Shown: piece by piece, positions 53,389 through 62,714 of the stretch
Layout of the letters: every line of letters begins with the position of its first letter
Numbering within the stretch: position 1 is the first letter of the stretch
NCBI GenBank assembly: GCA_018432315.1
Contig: JAHDLB010000008.1
Span: 124,001 to 188,000, forward strand
Direction of reading: 5' to 3'
Source of the DNA: Anaerolineae bacterium
GTDB taxonomy: Bacteria; Chloroflexota; Anaerolineae; Aggregatilineales; Aggregatilineaceae
DNA length: 64,000 bases
The notes under the pieces: model-generated
Databases searched by the model: none
The model's input: only the letters and a program-made list of their open reading frames with translations
Told to the model about the DNA's origin: nothing
Made by a program: the position numbers and the translations under genes

Positions 53389-55386
53389 TCACGTTTTCGC
53401 CGTGTTCGCCGGGCCCAGCGTCCCGGCCTGGCCGGGCGTCAGCATGTCGGGGATCGCCTCCGGCCCGGCGGCGAAGGCCGCGTCGATGCCGCGCCGGATC
53501 TCGCTCCAAAAGTCGCGCGCCGCGCCGAGCTTGTCCTCGCGGAAGCGCGCCAGCCACGCGGCGTGATCGGCGTCTTGCAGCCCGTCGCGCTCCCACTGTT
53601 CGAGGAAGCCCATGATCAGGTCGGCCACGCGCTCCGACGGCCACGGGACGGCTTTCGGCGCCTCGCGCTCGTAGATGGCCCGCGCCAGCGCGAACTGGTG
53701 CGCCTTGTAGTCGATGTCCAGGCCGTAATGCGCCGCCAGGATCTCGTCGGTGATGACCTCGGCCCACTTGCGGTGAAAGCGGCAGATCCCGCTGTTGTCG
53801 CTGAACAGCTCGTAGACCATGCGCTCGACGTTGCGGCGGCCCAGTTCCGCCGGGGGCAGGTATTCCACGCCATAGTACACGTAATACTTGCCCATCAGCG
53901 GCATGGGGCTGAACATGCCCGGTACCCAGTACTGGTTGGGGACCATGTAGCCTTCGTCGCCGTTCGCCAGGAACACCGCGCGGCTGGTCGAGTCAATGCC
54001 CAACTGCCGGTCCAGGTCGGTGGCGGCGTCGCGGATCCCCTGGCGGAACACGCGCGCCTTCGGGTTGAACAGCAGGGCGTTGATGATCGCGATCGCGTAG
54101 TTGGCGTTGCGCTGGCTGCCGGCCACGACGTCGAACTGCGCGGCGTCATCGGCGAAAGTGAAGGCCAGCCGGTCCGCCGGGGGCAGGCCGAATGACTCCG
54201 GATCGATCAGGCCCTCGGCGACCAGTTCCATGATCCAGGCGAGCGTGCCGCCCAACTGGATCGCGTCGAAGCCCATCGCGTCGGCGTGGTGGTTGAGCTT
54301 TTCGGCGGCGCGCTGGTCGAAGACGCCCACCTGGGGCCCCAGCGCGTGATACGGCTCGTAGTCCTTCTTGTAGATGTCGTTGATCTTCTTGCAGACGACC
54401 GCGCACGGCTCGCCGCAGTGCTGGAAGTTCTTGGTCTTGATCGTCTCTTCGTTGAACTGGGCGAGGTAGTGGCCCAGCACGAAGGCGTCGTGCTGGCGCA
54501 GGCGCGCCTCGTCGCTGGCGTAGATGCTCTGGTAGTTGAAGCTCATGATGCGCTCGTCGAGGCTGCGCATGTTGACGCCGAACGTGCCGCCCGTCTCGAA
54601 CTCCGGCGCGTAGCGGTACTTGGCCGTCACGGCCAGGTCGGCCTGGATCGTCTTCTGGCCGAAGTGTTCGAGGAAATAGGCGTCGATCTCCTTCGAGTCG
54701 CGCAGGTCGGGGTCTTCCCAGTCGCCGCCGAACACGCACCCGGCGATGTTGTGATATTGCAGCAGCCGGCTGCCCAGCCCGCCGCGCCCCGCCCAGTCCT
54801 CGACCGGGGTGAAGGCGCCCTTGCGGATCGGGCTGGAGCCAATCGCGCCCTCTTTGGTGTAGAGCGCGGACGGCCCCACCGCGAAAATGCGCAGCTTGTT
54901 GGGCGAGTATTCCGCCGCGTAACGGTCGTAGAGCGCCTGTTGCAGCGCGAAGAAGCCGAGCAGGGGACGCCCTTCCGGATCGGCGTACCCGCTCCAGATC
55001 GGCTCGACGTTGACCGGCTCCAGCCGGACGTGAATCTCACCGTCTTTGTGGTTGAGCAGCAGCACGCTGGTCTGGGGCGCTTCGCCGCGCAGGGCCACGT
55101 AGTTCACGCCCACGCCGTGGAAGGTGTAGGCCGCGCCGCCCATGCTGGAGACGTAGAAGCTCTCCCACTGCGGGCTCCACGCGCAGAAGAACAGGCGCCG
55201 CGAGCCGGGGATGCTGCTGCCCGCCAGCAGGCCCTCGCCAAAGGTGAAGCTGTCCGGGTAGAGGTTGTAACGCTTCCAGCCAAAGTCAACCGGCCCCAGG
55301 ACGGAAGGGTCCTCGGTGGGCCGCAGATACCAGTGTCCGTTGTTCAGGTGGACGGTGAGTTCGCGTTGCAGAATGGGGTAGATCAT
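53389..55386 (-). CDS. Aldehyde:ferredoxin oxidoreductase family enzyme
   Basis: The 665 aa protein resembles tungsten-dependent AOR-family enzymes. The N-terminal domain has AGSSIPGSRRLFFCAWSP and YVSSMGGAAYTFHGVG; the pterin-binding GRGGLGSRLL lies near residue 201. The iron-sulfur cysteines are C324-x3-C328-x3-C332 (HCGEPCAVVCKK) and C535 (SGICRFHRK). Typical AOR enzymes have C-x2-C-x3-C, so the first spacing differs by one residue. They oxidise aldehydes with ferredoxin; no ferredoxin gene lies beside this one. The substrate is unknown. A GAGGAG site precedes the ATG. Confidence 0.88.
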   Translation of the reverse strand: MIYPILQRELTVHLNNGHWYLRPTEDPSVLGPVDFGWKRYNLYPDSFTFGEGLLAGSSIPGSRRLFFCAWSPQWESFYVSSMGGAAYTFHGVGVNYVALRGEAPQTSVLLLNHKDGEIHVRLEPVNVEPIWSGYADPEGRPLLGFFALQQALYDRYAAEYSPNKLRIFAVGPSALYTKEGAIGSSPIRKGAFTPVEDWAGRGGLGSRLLQYHNIAGCVFGGDWEDPDLRDSKEIDAYFLEHFGQKTIQADLAVTAKYRYAPEFETGGTFGVNMRSLDERIMSFNYQSIYASDEARLRQHDAFVLGHYLAQFNEETIKTKNFQHCGEPCAVVCKKINDIYKKDYEPYHALGPQVGVFDQRAAEKLNHHADAMGFDAIQLGGTLAWIMELVAEGLIDPESFGLPPADRLAFTFADDAAQFDVVAGSQRNANYAIAIINALLFNPKARVFRQGIRDAATDLDRQLGIDSTSRAVFLANGDEGYMVPNQYWVPGMFSPMPLMGKYYVYYGVEYLPPAELGRRNVERMVYELFSDNSGICRFHRKWAEVITDEILAAHYGLDIDYKAHQFALARAIYEREAPKAVPWPSERVADLIMGFLEQWERDGLQDADHAAWLARFREDKLGAARDFWSEIRRGIDAAFAAGPEAIPDMLTPGQAGTLGPANTAKT

Positions 55387-55444
55387 CGTCTCCTCCTGGT
55401 TGCTCGACCGGGCCGCGCCAGCCGCCCAGCCATGCCTTGCTACC

Positions 55445-56113
55445 TCAGCCTACCGACAGCGCGATCAGCCACTGGGCCGCGAAATAGGTGCTGAGCACCC
55501 AAAACGGCGCGCTGCGAAACGTCCCGCGAAAGCGCTCGACCGCCAGCACCGAATCCGACGCGACGAACAGGTACGCGCCGACCAGCGCCAGCAGGGTGCC
55601 CGGCTCGTCGGTTTCGATCCAGCGGTTGGCGGCCTGCCACGCCATGAACAGGATGGCGGCCATGTAGACGATCACCGGGCCGCGCATCGGCCCCAGGAAC
55701 CCCCACAGCCACCACAGCATGAGCGCGCCGTACAGCAGGAACGGCAGCCCGTACCACAGCGGCGCGGTGGCGTTGCCCTCGTAGGCGAACGCGATCGCGT
55801 ACAGGATGTGTGCCACCAAAAAGCTGAGCAGCCCCTGCACGAAACGATCCGACTCCAACATCAGGAACACGTCGCCCGCCAGCGAGGCCAGCAGCCCCAG
55901 CACGATCAGGACGTGATACGTCCGCGAGACGGGGTCCTCAGCCAGGATCGCGATGGCGATGATGAAGACCATCGTGAGCGGCTTGAAGACGTACTCCAGG
56001 CGCCTGTACCGGCGCCGCTGGGCGACCGTCGTGCGCGCGCCGAGCATCTTGGCCGCGATGGTCAGTGCCGCGGAAATGCCCACACACACAGACAGGAGAA
56101 TAATGAGGTCCAT
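55445..56113 (-). CDS. Lysoplasmalogenase family (YhhN) membrane protein
   Basis: The 222 aa protein is almost wholly hydrophobic with about seven to eight membrane segments. YhhN-family hallmarks are VLIVLGLLASLAGDVFLML with the acidic D, and late ALVGAYLFVASDSVLAVERF. These enzymes hydrolyse the vinyl-ether bond of lysoplasmalogens. The plasmalogen substrate in this organism is not shown. It lies between the oxidoreductase and the epimerase, each on the same strand, with short gaps. Confidence 0.87.
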   Translation of the reverse strand: MDLIILLSVCVGISAALTIAAKMLGARTTVAQRRRYRRLEYVFKPLTMVFIIAIAILAEDPVSRTYHVLIVLGLLASLAGDVFLMLESDRFVQGLLSFLVAHILYAIAFAYEGNATAPLWYGLPFLLYGALMLWWLWGFLGPMRGPVIVYMAAILFMAWQAANRWIETDEPGTLLALVGAYLFVASDSVLAVERFRGTFRSAPFWVLSTYFAAQWLIALSVG

Positions 56114-56169
56114 ACTATCGCTTTCGTCATGCGCTCCGGACAGGCCCGGCGGCTCGCGCCCACCGCCGG

Positions 56170-57132
56170 TCAGACTTCACGCGCGGCATACCACGCTTCG
56201 AACCACGCCCAGGTGTGCGCCAGCCCGTCGCGCACGCTGGTCTGCGGTTCGAAGTCCAACAGCCGGCGCGCCTTGCTGTTGTCGCAGTACGTGATCGGCG
56301 GGTCGCTGGGCGGAGTGGGCACGTCCCGCGTGTTGAGCGTGCGCCCGGACAGCGCCTCGAACGTGGCGATGAACTCGCGCAGCGAGATCGGCGCGCCGAC
56401 GCCCAGGTTGATCACCTCGTAGCCGAGCGGGCGCTCCAGCGCCGCAATCACGCCGCGCACCGTGTCGTCAACGTAGGTCCAGTCGCGGTGAATGTCGCCG
56501 CCGTTGAAGATCGGGATCGTGGTGCCATCCATCAGGGCGTGCATCACGCGTAGGGGCATCATGTCGGGCCGCCCCGCCGGGCCGTAGACGTTGAAGAAGC
56601 GCAGGCAGGTCACGTTCAGGCCGTGCAGGTGGTGGTAGCTGTGGCCGACCAGCTCGGCGGCGCGCTTGCTGGCCGGGTAGGCCGCCAGCGGGCGGTCGGC
56701 GGGATCGGTTTCGACGAACGGCAGCGTGTGCGTCGCGCCATACACCGACGACGTCGAGGCCAGCACGAACACCTCGACGCCCGCGCCCTGGGCCGCGTCG
56801 AGCAGGTTGAGCGTCCCGGTCAGGTTGACGTCCAGGTACAGGTGCGGCTGGCGCACGCTCTCGCGCACGCCGGCCATGGCCGCCAGATGCGCCACGCGCC
56901 GGACCGGGTGCGCGGCGAACAGCGCGCCCAGCGCCGCCCGGTCGCGGATGTCGCCCTCGACCAGGGTGAAGGCGGGAAAGTTCGCCAGGCGGCGAGCGTT
57001 GGCCCGCTTGACCGCCGGATCGTAATAGTCGTTGAAGTTGTCGATGCCCACCACAGGCTCGCCCTGCTGGAGCAGAGCGCGCGCCAGGTGGCTGCCGATG
57101 AAGCCCGCCGCGCCGGTCACAAGCGTTGTCAC
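56170..57132 (-). CDS. NAD-dependent epimerase (UDP-glucuronate 4-epimerase-like)
   Basis: The 320 aa short-chain epimerase has the GAAGFIGSHLARAL dinucleotide loop, VVGIDNFNDYYDPAVKRANA, and the catalytic ASTSSVYG and YPASKRAAE (YxxxK). NFNDYYDPAVK closely fits UDP-glucuronate or UDP-galacturonate epimerases. It supplies a nucleotide sugar for glycan synthesis. The start is a GTG with AAAGGA upstream. The neighbour at 57148 overlaps nothing; the two lie 15 bp apart. Confidence 0.9.
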   Translation of the reverse strand: MTTLVTGAAGFIGSHLARALLQQGEPVVGIDNFNDYYDPAVKRANARRLANFPAFTLVEGDIRDRAALGALFAAHPVRRVAHLAAMAGVRESVRQPHLYLDVNLTGTLNLLDAAQGAGVEVFVLASTSSVYGATHTLPFVETDPADRPLAAYPASKRAAELVGHSYHHLHGLNVTCLRFFNVYGPAGRPDMMPLRVMHALMDGTTIPIFNGGDIHRDWTYVDDTVRGVIAALERPLGYEVINLGVGAPISLREFIATFEALSGRTLNTRDVPTPPSDPPITYCDNSKARRLLDFEPQTSVRDGLAHTWAWFEAWYAAREV

Positions 57133-57147
57133 GCCGAGTCTGTCCTT

Positions 57148-57765
57148 TCAGTTCAGGTTCACGCCGCCCTGGACGATGAACACGCCGTCTTGAATCGAGA
57201 GGCTGTCCGGGTAGATGAAGTAGGTGCCGGGCAGATCGTCGAACGGCTTGATCAGCCGGTCGGTGAGCTGCGCCTGGACGTTCTCCAGCACGAACGCCGG
57301 CACCTTCAGGCCGCCCACGTCCGCCGAAACGATGTCCAGCTCGATCTGGTTCTCGCTGTCCGCTTTCGGCTCGATCACGACAGCCAGCGGCAGGGTGAGC
57401 CCGACCTGCTTGATTTCGCCGTAGAAGGTCATCTGGCCGTCGTCCAGCCCGACCTGCATGTTCTCGAACGGCATGTTGTGGCCCTGCGCCTCGGCGAAGT
57501 CCTGCCCTTCGAGCGCTATCCACGAGGATAACTGCCGCTCGGTGAACGACAGGGCGAACCAGCGCATCGACCGGGCATCGTTCGTCGCGCGGGCGATTTC
57601 GTTGTCCAGCGCCTGGGCTTCGGCAGGGCTGGCCCTGAAATTGTCGGACAGGGGCGCGTCCGGGCCGTTGGTGTTGACGTAGTACACGCCCAGGACGAGC
57701 GCGCCGCAGCACAACAGCGGGATCAACACCAGCGCCAGGCAGCAGCCTCCGCAGCTTTCGAACAT
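57148..57765 (-). CDS. Hypothetical membrane-anchored protein with Cys-rich start
   Basis: The 205 aa protein starts MFESCGGCCLALVLIPLLCCGALVL, an N-terminal membrane anchor with five Cys. The outer part has a beta-rich domain (about 110-205) with QMTFYGEIKQVGLTLPLAVVI and IQDGVFIVQGG. It resembles DUF-type lipid-binding or YpmS-like folds only vaguely; no firm family. The start fits GGGAGTG. Confidence 0.68.
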   Translation of the reverse strand: MFESCGGCCLALVLIPLLCCGALVLGVYYVNTNGPDAPLSDNFRASPAEAQALDNEIARATNDARSMRWFALSFTERQLSSWIALEGQDFAEAQGHNMPFENMQVGLDDGQMTFYGEIKQVGLTLPLAVVIEPKADSENQIELDIVSADVGGLKVPAFVLENVQAQLTDRLIKPFDDLPGTYFIYPDSLSIQDGVFIVQGGVNLN

Positions 57766-57923
57766 GGCTTCACACTCCCCGATGATCGGTTACCAGGGTT
57801 GGGAAACTCGTCCCGCAATTGTACCGCTAGTCGCTGCTTTGCCCACCCCCCGGCGCGGGGAGGCGTCGCGGCTTCCCGGCCCGGCGGGCGTTTGAGGGGC
57901 GTCGAGCACGTTTGACCGTTTCT

Positions 57924-57965
57924 GATACAATGTATCTGTAATGCAGTTGTCAAACTTTTTTGACA
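57924..57965 (+). promoter_or_regulatory. Two operator-like palindromes before the DUF4332 gene
   Basis: GATACA-A-TGTATC at 57924-57936 is a perfect palindrome. TGTCAAA-CTTT-TTTGACA (arms 57948-57954 and 57959-57965) is a second one, ending just before the AAGGGG site. TTGACC (57912-57917) and TGTAAT (57937-57942) may be promoter boxes with 19 bp spacing. The layout suggests repressor control. Confidence 0.5.
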
Positions 57966-57985
57966 CACGATAAGGGGTGAACGAT

Positions 57986-58390
57986 ATGGCTAAGATCGTG
58001 GATATCGAGGGAATTGGGCCGAAATTTGGCGAAAAACTGGGCGCCGCCGGGATCAAAACCACGGAGGCTCTACTCAAGCACGCGGCCAACAAGAAGGGAC
58101 GCCAGGACCTGGCCGCCAAGACGGGCCTGGATACCGGCCAGTTGCTCGAATGGGTGAACCGCGCCGACCTGATGCGCATCAAGGGCGTGGGAACCCAGTA
58201 TTCGGATCTGCTGGAAGCGGCGGGCGTCGACACCGTGCCCGAGCTGGCCCAGCGCAACGCGAAGAACCTGTTCGCCAAGCTGCAAGAGGTCAACGGCCAG
58301 AAGAAGCTGGTCCGCCAGCTCCCCACCGCCGAGCAGGTCGAAGGCTGGGTGAAGACGGCCAAGGCGCTCAAGCGGATGGTCGAATACTAG
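57986..58390 (+). CDS. DUF4332 helix-hairpin-helix protein
   Basis: The 134 aa protein contains two helix-hairpin-helix-like units, IEGIGPKFGEKLGAAGIKTTEALL and IKGVGTQYSDLLEAAGVDTVPELA, as in DUF4332. The two similar halves suggest an internal duplication. HhH pairs usually bind DNA without sequence preference or mediate protein contacts; the function is unknown. The ATG at 57986 follows TAAGGGG. Confidence 0.88.
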   Translation: MAKIVDIEGIGPKFGEKLGAAGIKTTEALLKHAANKKGRQDLAAKTGLDTGQLLEWVNRADLMRIKGVGTQYSDLLEAAGVDTVPELAQRNAKNLFAKLQEVNGQKKLVRQLPTAEQVEGWVKTAKALKRMVEY

Positions 58391-58547
58391 GTCGCGCGCG
58401 GCGCGTTTGTGCCGCACGCCCATAACCCCGGCGCCGGGACAGGGCCTGACCGGGCACAGCGCCCGGCGCCGGATTTCCTGCGCGGTCCCGCGACCGGAGG
58501 GACTGTCCGCTGTGGATGCGCGCCGGTGCCCGGCCCGGCAGAGGAAC

Positions 58548-60638
58548 ATGATTGAAACGGCTGTGACCATCATTCGCTCGCTCGCCTCTCCCCTCATCCG
58601 GATCACAGCCCGCCACAGAACCGCTCTCAGCGCCGGGCTGGCGCTGGCCGGGATCGCGCTGCTGGCGCTCAGCGCGTATTATCTGCGACCGCAGCCGCCC
58701 AGTTTCCACCACTATCGTCCCACGCGCGGCCCCACCGCCTACTACAACGGCGCGGCCCATTGGACGCTGCTGGCCGGGGCGCTCGCCATGCTGGGCGCGC
58801 TGGCCCTCACACGGCGGTTTGACCCCTTTCCCCGCCCGGTCGATCCCGATCGCGCCTGGGCGCGCCCGCGCTGGCTCGTCGTGATCGCGGGGGCGGCGGC
58901 GCTGGCGGCCTGCGCCGAGATCAACGGCGGGCTGCTCGGCCTGGATGCGCTGGCGGGGCGCTCGCCGGCGGTCCAGATCGCGTTGCTGGCGGCGGGAATC
59001 GCGCTGGTCGCCTGGGGCCTGGGCGGCGCGGTTGTCCGCTGGCCGGGCTGGTCGTGGGAGGCCGCGCTGGTGGCCGGGCTGGCGCTGGCGGCGCTGGCCG
59101 TCCGCGTGTGGGACCTCGGTTCGGGCGTGCGGACGCTGGTCGACGAGGGCCATTTTGCGTTCGGGATCACGTATTTCTGGGAGTATCCCGACATCCGCCT
59201 GCTGGAGCCGATGCCGACGGCGGCGTCGTTCCCGTTCATCTTCTCGTATGGGCAGTCGGCGGCGGTCGCGCTGCTGGGCCGGGACCTGTTCGGGCTGCGG
59301 GCGTTCAGCGCCCTGCTCGGCGCGCTGACGGTCCCGGCGCTCTACCTGCTGGCACGCCAGCTTTACGACCGGACGACCGCGCTGCTGGCCGCGCTGGTTC
59401 TGCTGACCTTTCCGCCGCACGTGCATTACAGCCGGCTGGCGCTCAACAACATCGCCGATCCGCTGTTCGGCACGCTGGCGCTGGCCGGGCTGGCGCGCGG
59501 GCTGCGGACGGGGCGGCCCGGCGCGTTCGCGTGGGGCGGGGCGGCGCTGGGCCTGACGCAGTATTTCTACGACGGCGGGCGCCTGCTCTACCCGGCGCTG
59601 GCCTTTGGGTGGCTGGCCGCCGGGCTGATCGTCTGGCGGCCCCGCCCGCCGTGGCGCGGCATCGCGATCGCGGGGCTGGCGTTCGCCCTGGTCGCCGCGC
59701 CGGTCTACCTGGCGCTGGTGGGGCTGGATTTCCCGCTGTTCAACCGGCTGGACAAAATGCAGTTCAACGATGCGTACTGGGCCAAAGACCTGGAGCCGGA
59801 CACGCTCGGCACGCGGCTGGCGCACTTCGAGCATTCGCTGCTGTTTTACGTCAGCCAGCCGGAGAACACGCTCTATTATTACTTCCTGTACTATGGAGGC
59901 CGGCACCCGCTGATCCTGGAAGTGGCCGTCCCCGCGTTTCTGCTGGGGATGATCCTGGCGGCGTGGCGCTGGCGAACGCCCGGCGCGCTGCCCGTCTTGT
60001 GGGTGCTGGGCACGTCGGCGGGCAACGCGCTGCTGATCGAGAGCGCCGTCAGCGCGCGCTACGTGGTCGTCTTCCCGGCGCTGGCGCTGCTGATCGCGGT
60101 GGGGGCGCGCTACGCGCTGCCGCTGATCTGGCCCGCGCGCGGGTCCCGCGCCGCGCAGAGCGGGCTGCTGGTCGCGCTGGCGGGGGCGCTGGCCGTCGGG
60201 CAGGGGGCGTATTACTTCGGCCCGTTCCTGGACCTGTTCAACGTCGAGGCGCGGCAGCACGTCGCCTACGACGCCGACGACGCGCTGCTGCGCGCGGCGG
60301 ACTTCCCGCCCGGCACGCAGGTCCACATCATCGCGGAGAACGTGTTGCCCCAAACCGACGCCCAGCACCTGCTCAACTTCCTGGCCGACGACCTGATCGT
60401 GCTGGTCGAGCACCCGGACACGGTGACCGAGACGCTGCTGGCGGCGCTGCCGCGCACGGTGGATCACGCGTTCTTCGTCCCGGCGGACGATCAGGCGGTC
60501 GCGCTGCGGATCGCGGATGTGTTCGGCGCGGGTCCGCTGTACGGCAGTCTCTATGATGTGCCGCCGGAGAAAACGCTGTGGCTGTATTACCTGCCCGCCG
60601 TCCCCTCCGCCCCGGCGGACGAGCCGGCGGCGGGATGA
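58548..60638 (+). CDS. GT39-like membrane glycosyltransferase
   Basis: The 696 aa protein has about 11-13 membrane segments. The first outer loop holds the acidic pair in LVDEGHFAFGI, the D-E motif of ArnT/PMT-type GT-C transferases. Long cytosolic-looking ends flank the membrane part, and the C-terminal about 90 residues are globular. It probably uses a polyprenyl-phosphate sugar as donor and modifies glycans or lipids outside the membrane. A GAGGA site precedes the ATG. Confidence 0.85.
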   Translation: MIETAVTIIRSLASPLIRITARHRTALSAGLALAGIALLALSAYYLRPQPPSFHHYRPTRGPTAYYNGAAHWTLLAGALAMLGALALTRRFDPFPRPVDPDRAWARPRWLVVIAGAAALAACAEINGGLLGLDALAGRSPAVQIALLAAGIALVAWGLGGAVVRWPGWSWEAALVAGLALAALAVRVWDLGSGVRTLVDEGHFAFGITYFWEYPDIRLLEPMPTAASFPFIFSYGQSAAVALLGRDLFGLRAFSALLGALTVPALYLLARQLYDRTTALLAALVLLTFPPHVHYSRLALNNIADPLFGTLALAGLARGLRTGRPGAFAWGGAALGLTQYFYDGGRLLYPALAFGWLAAGLIVWRPRPPWRGIAIAGLAFALVAAPVYLALVGLDFPLFNRLDKMQFNDAYWAKDLEPDTLGTRLAHFEHSLLFYVSQPENTLYYYFLYYGGRHPLILEVAVPAFLLGMILAAWRWRTPGALPVLWVLGTSAGNALLIESAVSARYVVVFPALALLIAVGARYALPLIWPARGSRAAQSGLLVALAGALAVGQGAYYFGPFLDLFNVEARQHVAYDADDALLRAADFPPGTQVHIIAENVLPQTDAQHLLNFLADDLIVLVEHPDTVTETLLAALPRTVDHAFFVPADDQAVALRIADVFGAGPLYGSLYDVPPEKTLWLYYLPAVPSAPADEPAAG

Positions 60639-60722
60639 CATCCCGGCGCGATGCTGGACCGCTCGCCCCGGTTGGTGGTAAGATAGGGGGCGTTTGCCCG
60701 TGTGGATAGGCTCTCGTGCGCT

Positions 60723-61448
60723 ATGACACCTGACACCATCGATCGCCTGAACGCGCAGTTCGACGGCGCCGCGCCGGAGACGATCATCGCCTGGGCGGCG
60801 GACCGGTTCATGCCCCGGCTGGCGGCGACCTCGTCGTTCCAGACGCAGAGCGTCGCGCTGCTGCACCTGATCAGCGTGGTCCGGCCCGACCTGCCGGTGA
60901 TCTTCCTCGACACCGGCTACCATTTCCCCGAGACGCTCGCCTACCGCGACCAGTTGGTCGCGCAGCTCGGCCTGACGCTGCGCATCGCGCGCCCGGCGGC
61001 CAGCCCTGCCGAGACGGCGCGGCGGCACGGCGACGCGCTCTACCGCCGCGACCCGGACCTGTGCTGTTACATCAACAAGGTCGAGCCGATGCAGCGGGCG
61101 CTGGCCGATCTCGACGCGTGGATCAGCGGCATCCGGCGCGACCAGACGGCGGCGCGCGCGGCGGTCCGGACGGTCGAGGGGCTGCCCGACGGGCGGCTGA
61201 AGATCAACCCGCTGGCCGCCTGGACGCGCGAGGACCTGTGGCGCTACATCCACGCGCACGATCTGCCGTCGCATCCGCTGTTCAGCCAGGGCTACCTGAG
61301 CGTGGGCTGCGCGCCGTGTACCAGCCCCGTGACGCGCGGCGACGACGAGCGCGCCGGGCGCTGGGCCGGGACCGGCAAGACCGAGTGCGGCTTGCACACG
61401 CCCGCGCTCCACCCACCGCGCGACCGCGACGAGGAGCCGGGCCGGTGA
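60723..61448 (+). CDS. cysH: Adenylyl-sulfate/PAPS reductase
   Basis: The 241 aa protein reduces activated sulfate to sulfite. The PP-loop is SSFQTQSVALLH (about residue 37). Four Cys for a [4Fe-4S] cluster are C114-C115 and C196-x2-C199, and the catalytic Cys is C222 in KTECGLH. Their presence favours the APS reductase type over PAPS reductases without a cluster. A GTG at 60702 is an alternative start with a GGGGG upstream. The end overlaps the epimerase start as GTGA. Confidence 0.92.
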   Translation: MTPDTIDRLNAQFDGAAPETIIAWAADRFMPRLAATSSFQTQSVALLHLISVVRPDLPVIFLDTGYHFPETLAYRDQLVAQLGLTLRIARPAASPAETARRHGDALYRRDPDLCCYINKVEPMQRALADLDAWISGIRRDQTAARAAVRTVEGLPDGRLKINPLAAWTREDLWRYIHAHDLPSHPLFSQGYLSVGCAPCTSPVTRGDDERAGRWAGTGKTECGLHTPALHPPRDRDEEPGR

Positions 61449-62434
61449 CGCGCGTGATCCTGGTGACGGGGGGCGCCGGGTATATCGGCTCGCGGCTGAT
61501 CCGCGACCTGGCGACCGATCCGGACTTCGCCGACTGCACGATCCGCATTCTCGACAATCTCCAGCGCGAGACGACGACCGCGCTCCTCGACCTGCCGGAC
61601 GGCGGGCGTTACCAGTTCCTGGAAGGCGACATCCTCGACAACGCGGGCATGCGCCGCGCCCTGGACGGCGTGTGGGCGGTGATCCACATGGCGGCCATCG
61701 TGCGCACGCCGCTGTCGTTTGGCCCCACCGGCTGGATCGAGCAGGTCAACCACTGGGGCACCGCCAACCTTGTCGAAGCTGCGGCGAGCGCGGGCGTCCA
61801 GGCGCTGATCTACACCAGCAGCGCCGCCGTGTACGGCCCGATCGATACCGTGGGCGGCACGCCGTTCCGCGAAGGGGACATCTGCCGCCCGGTGGGGCTG
61901 TATGCCGAGAGCAAGCTGCGCGGCGAGCGCCCCGTCCGGGCTGCGGGCGAGCAGGGGCGCATCCGCCCGGTGATCCTGCGGCTGGCGCCGGTGTTCGGGC
62001 TGGCCCCGGCGGTGCGCTTCGACGCGGTGGCGAATCGCTTCGCGTACCTGGCGAGCATCTACCGCCCGCTGACCGTGTACGGGGATGGCCGCCAGGTCCG
62101 CCCGCAGTTGCACATCAGCGACGCGAGCCGCGCGATCCGGTTCGCGCTCGGCCACCTGGGCGAGATGGCGGGCGGCGTCTTCAACGTCGTTGGCGAGAAC
62201 ATCTCGATCCTGGGGCTGGCCGACGCGGTGCGGTCGCTGCGCCCCGGCGTCGACGTGCGCTATACCGAGCAGGACGTGCTCACGCACCTGTCGTATGCCA
62301 TCGACGGCGCGCGGCTCAATGGCCTGGGCTGGTACCCGGAGGTCAGCCTCGAAGCCGGGCTGTCCGAGCTGCTGGATCACATGCGGGGCTTCTCCGCGTT
62401 CCGGCCCGGCATGGCGGCCCCGCTCGACGAGTGA
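61445..62434 (+). CDS. NAD-dependent epimerase/dehydratase
   Basis: The 329 aa SDR protein starts at the GTG overlapping the cysH stop. It has GGAGYIGSRLIRDL for dinucleotide binding, IYTSSAAVYGP for the Ser, and YAESK as the YxxxK pair. The substrate is probably a nucleotide sugar. It closes the operon of GT39 transferase, cysH and epimerase; a repeat element follows 19 bp later. Confidence 0.88.
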   Translation: MTRVILVTGGAGYIGSRLIRDLATDPDFADCTIRILDNLQRETTTALLDLPDGGRYQFLEGDILDNAGMRRALDGVWAVIHMAAIVRTPLSFGPTGWIEQVNHWGTANLVEAAASAGVQALIYTSSAAVYGPIDTVGGTPFREGDICRPVGLYAESKLRGERPVRAAGEQGRIRPVILRLAPVFGLAPAVRFDAVANRFAYLASIYRPLTVYGDGRQVRPQLHISDASRAIRFALGHLGEMAGGVFNVVGENISILGLADAVRSLRPGVDVRYTEQDVLTHLSYAIDGARLNGLGWYPEVSLEAGLSELLDHMRGFSAFRPGMAAPLDE

Positions 62435-62453
62435 CTCGCGCCCCATCCTCCAA

Positions 62454-62594
62454 AGAGACCGTTTGAGAACCCCCATCCCCGCGCACCCTTCGGGTCCGCT
62501 TCCCTTCCCCAACGAGGGGGAAGGGTGAAAAAGACGAGGTTCGTCCCATCGAGTGCTCTACCAGCGCGCTATCAGTACTTCTCGAATGGCTCTA
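62454..62594. repeat. 141 bp dispersed repeat, copy B
   Basis: It matches the copy at 23990-24130 in the same orientation, near identical for the first about 100 bp. It holds the CCTTCCCC/GGGGGAA-type hairpin and the imperfect inverted ends. It lies between the epimerase stop and the ABC permease. Confidence 0.75.
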
Positions 62595-62714
62595 AAGATT
62601 AGAGCTTGCCTAGAAATTCCCCCGATCGCTGCGCAGCCGTTAACCGGGTTGTTTACAATCGAATGAGAATTCACGCACGCTAACGGGCACACCACGGGGA
62701 GCTGACAGACGCGT

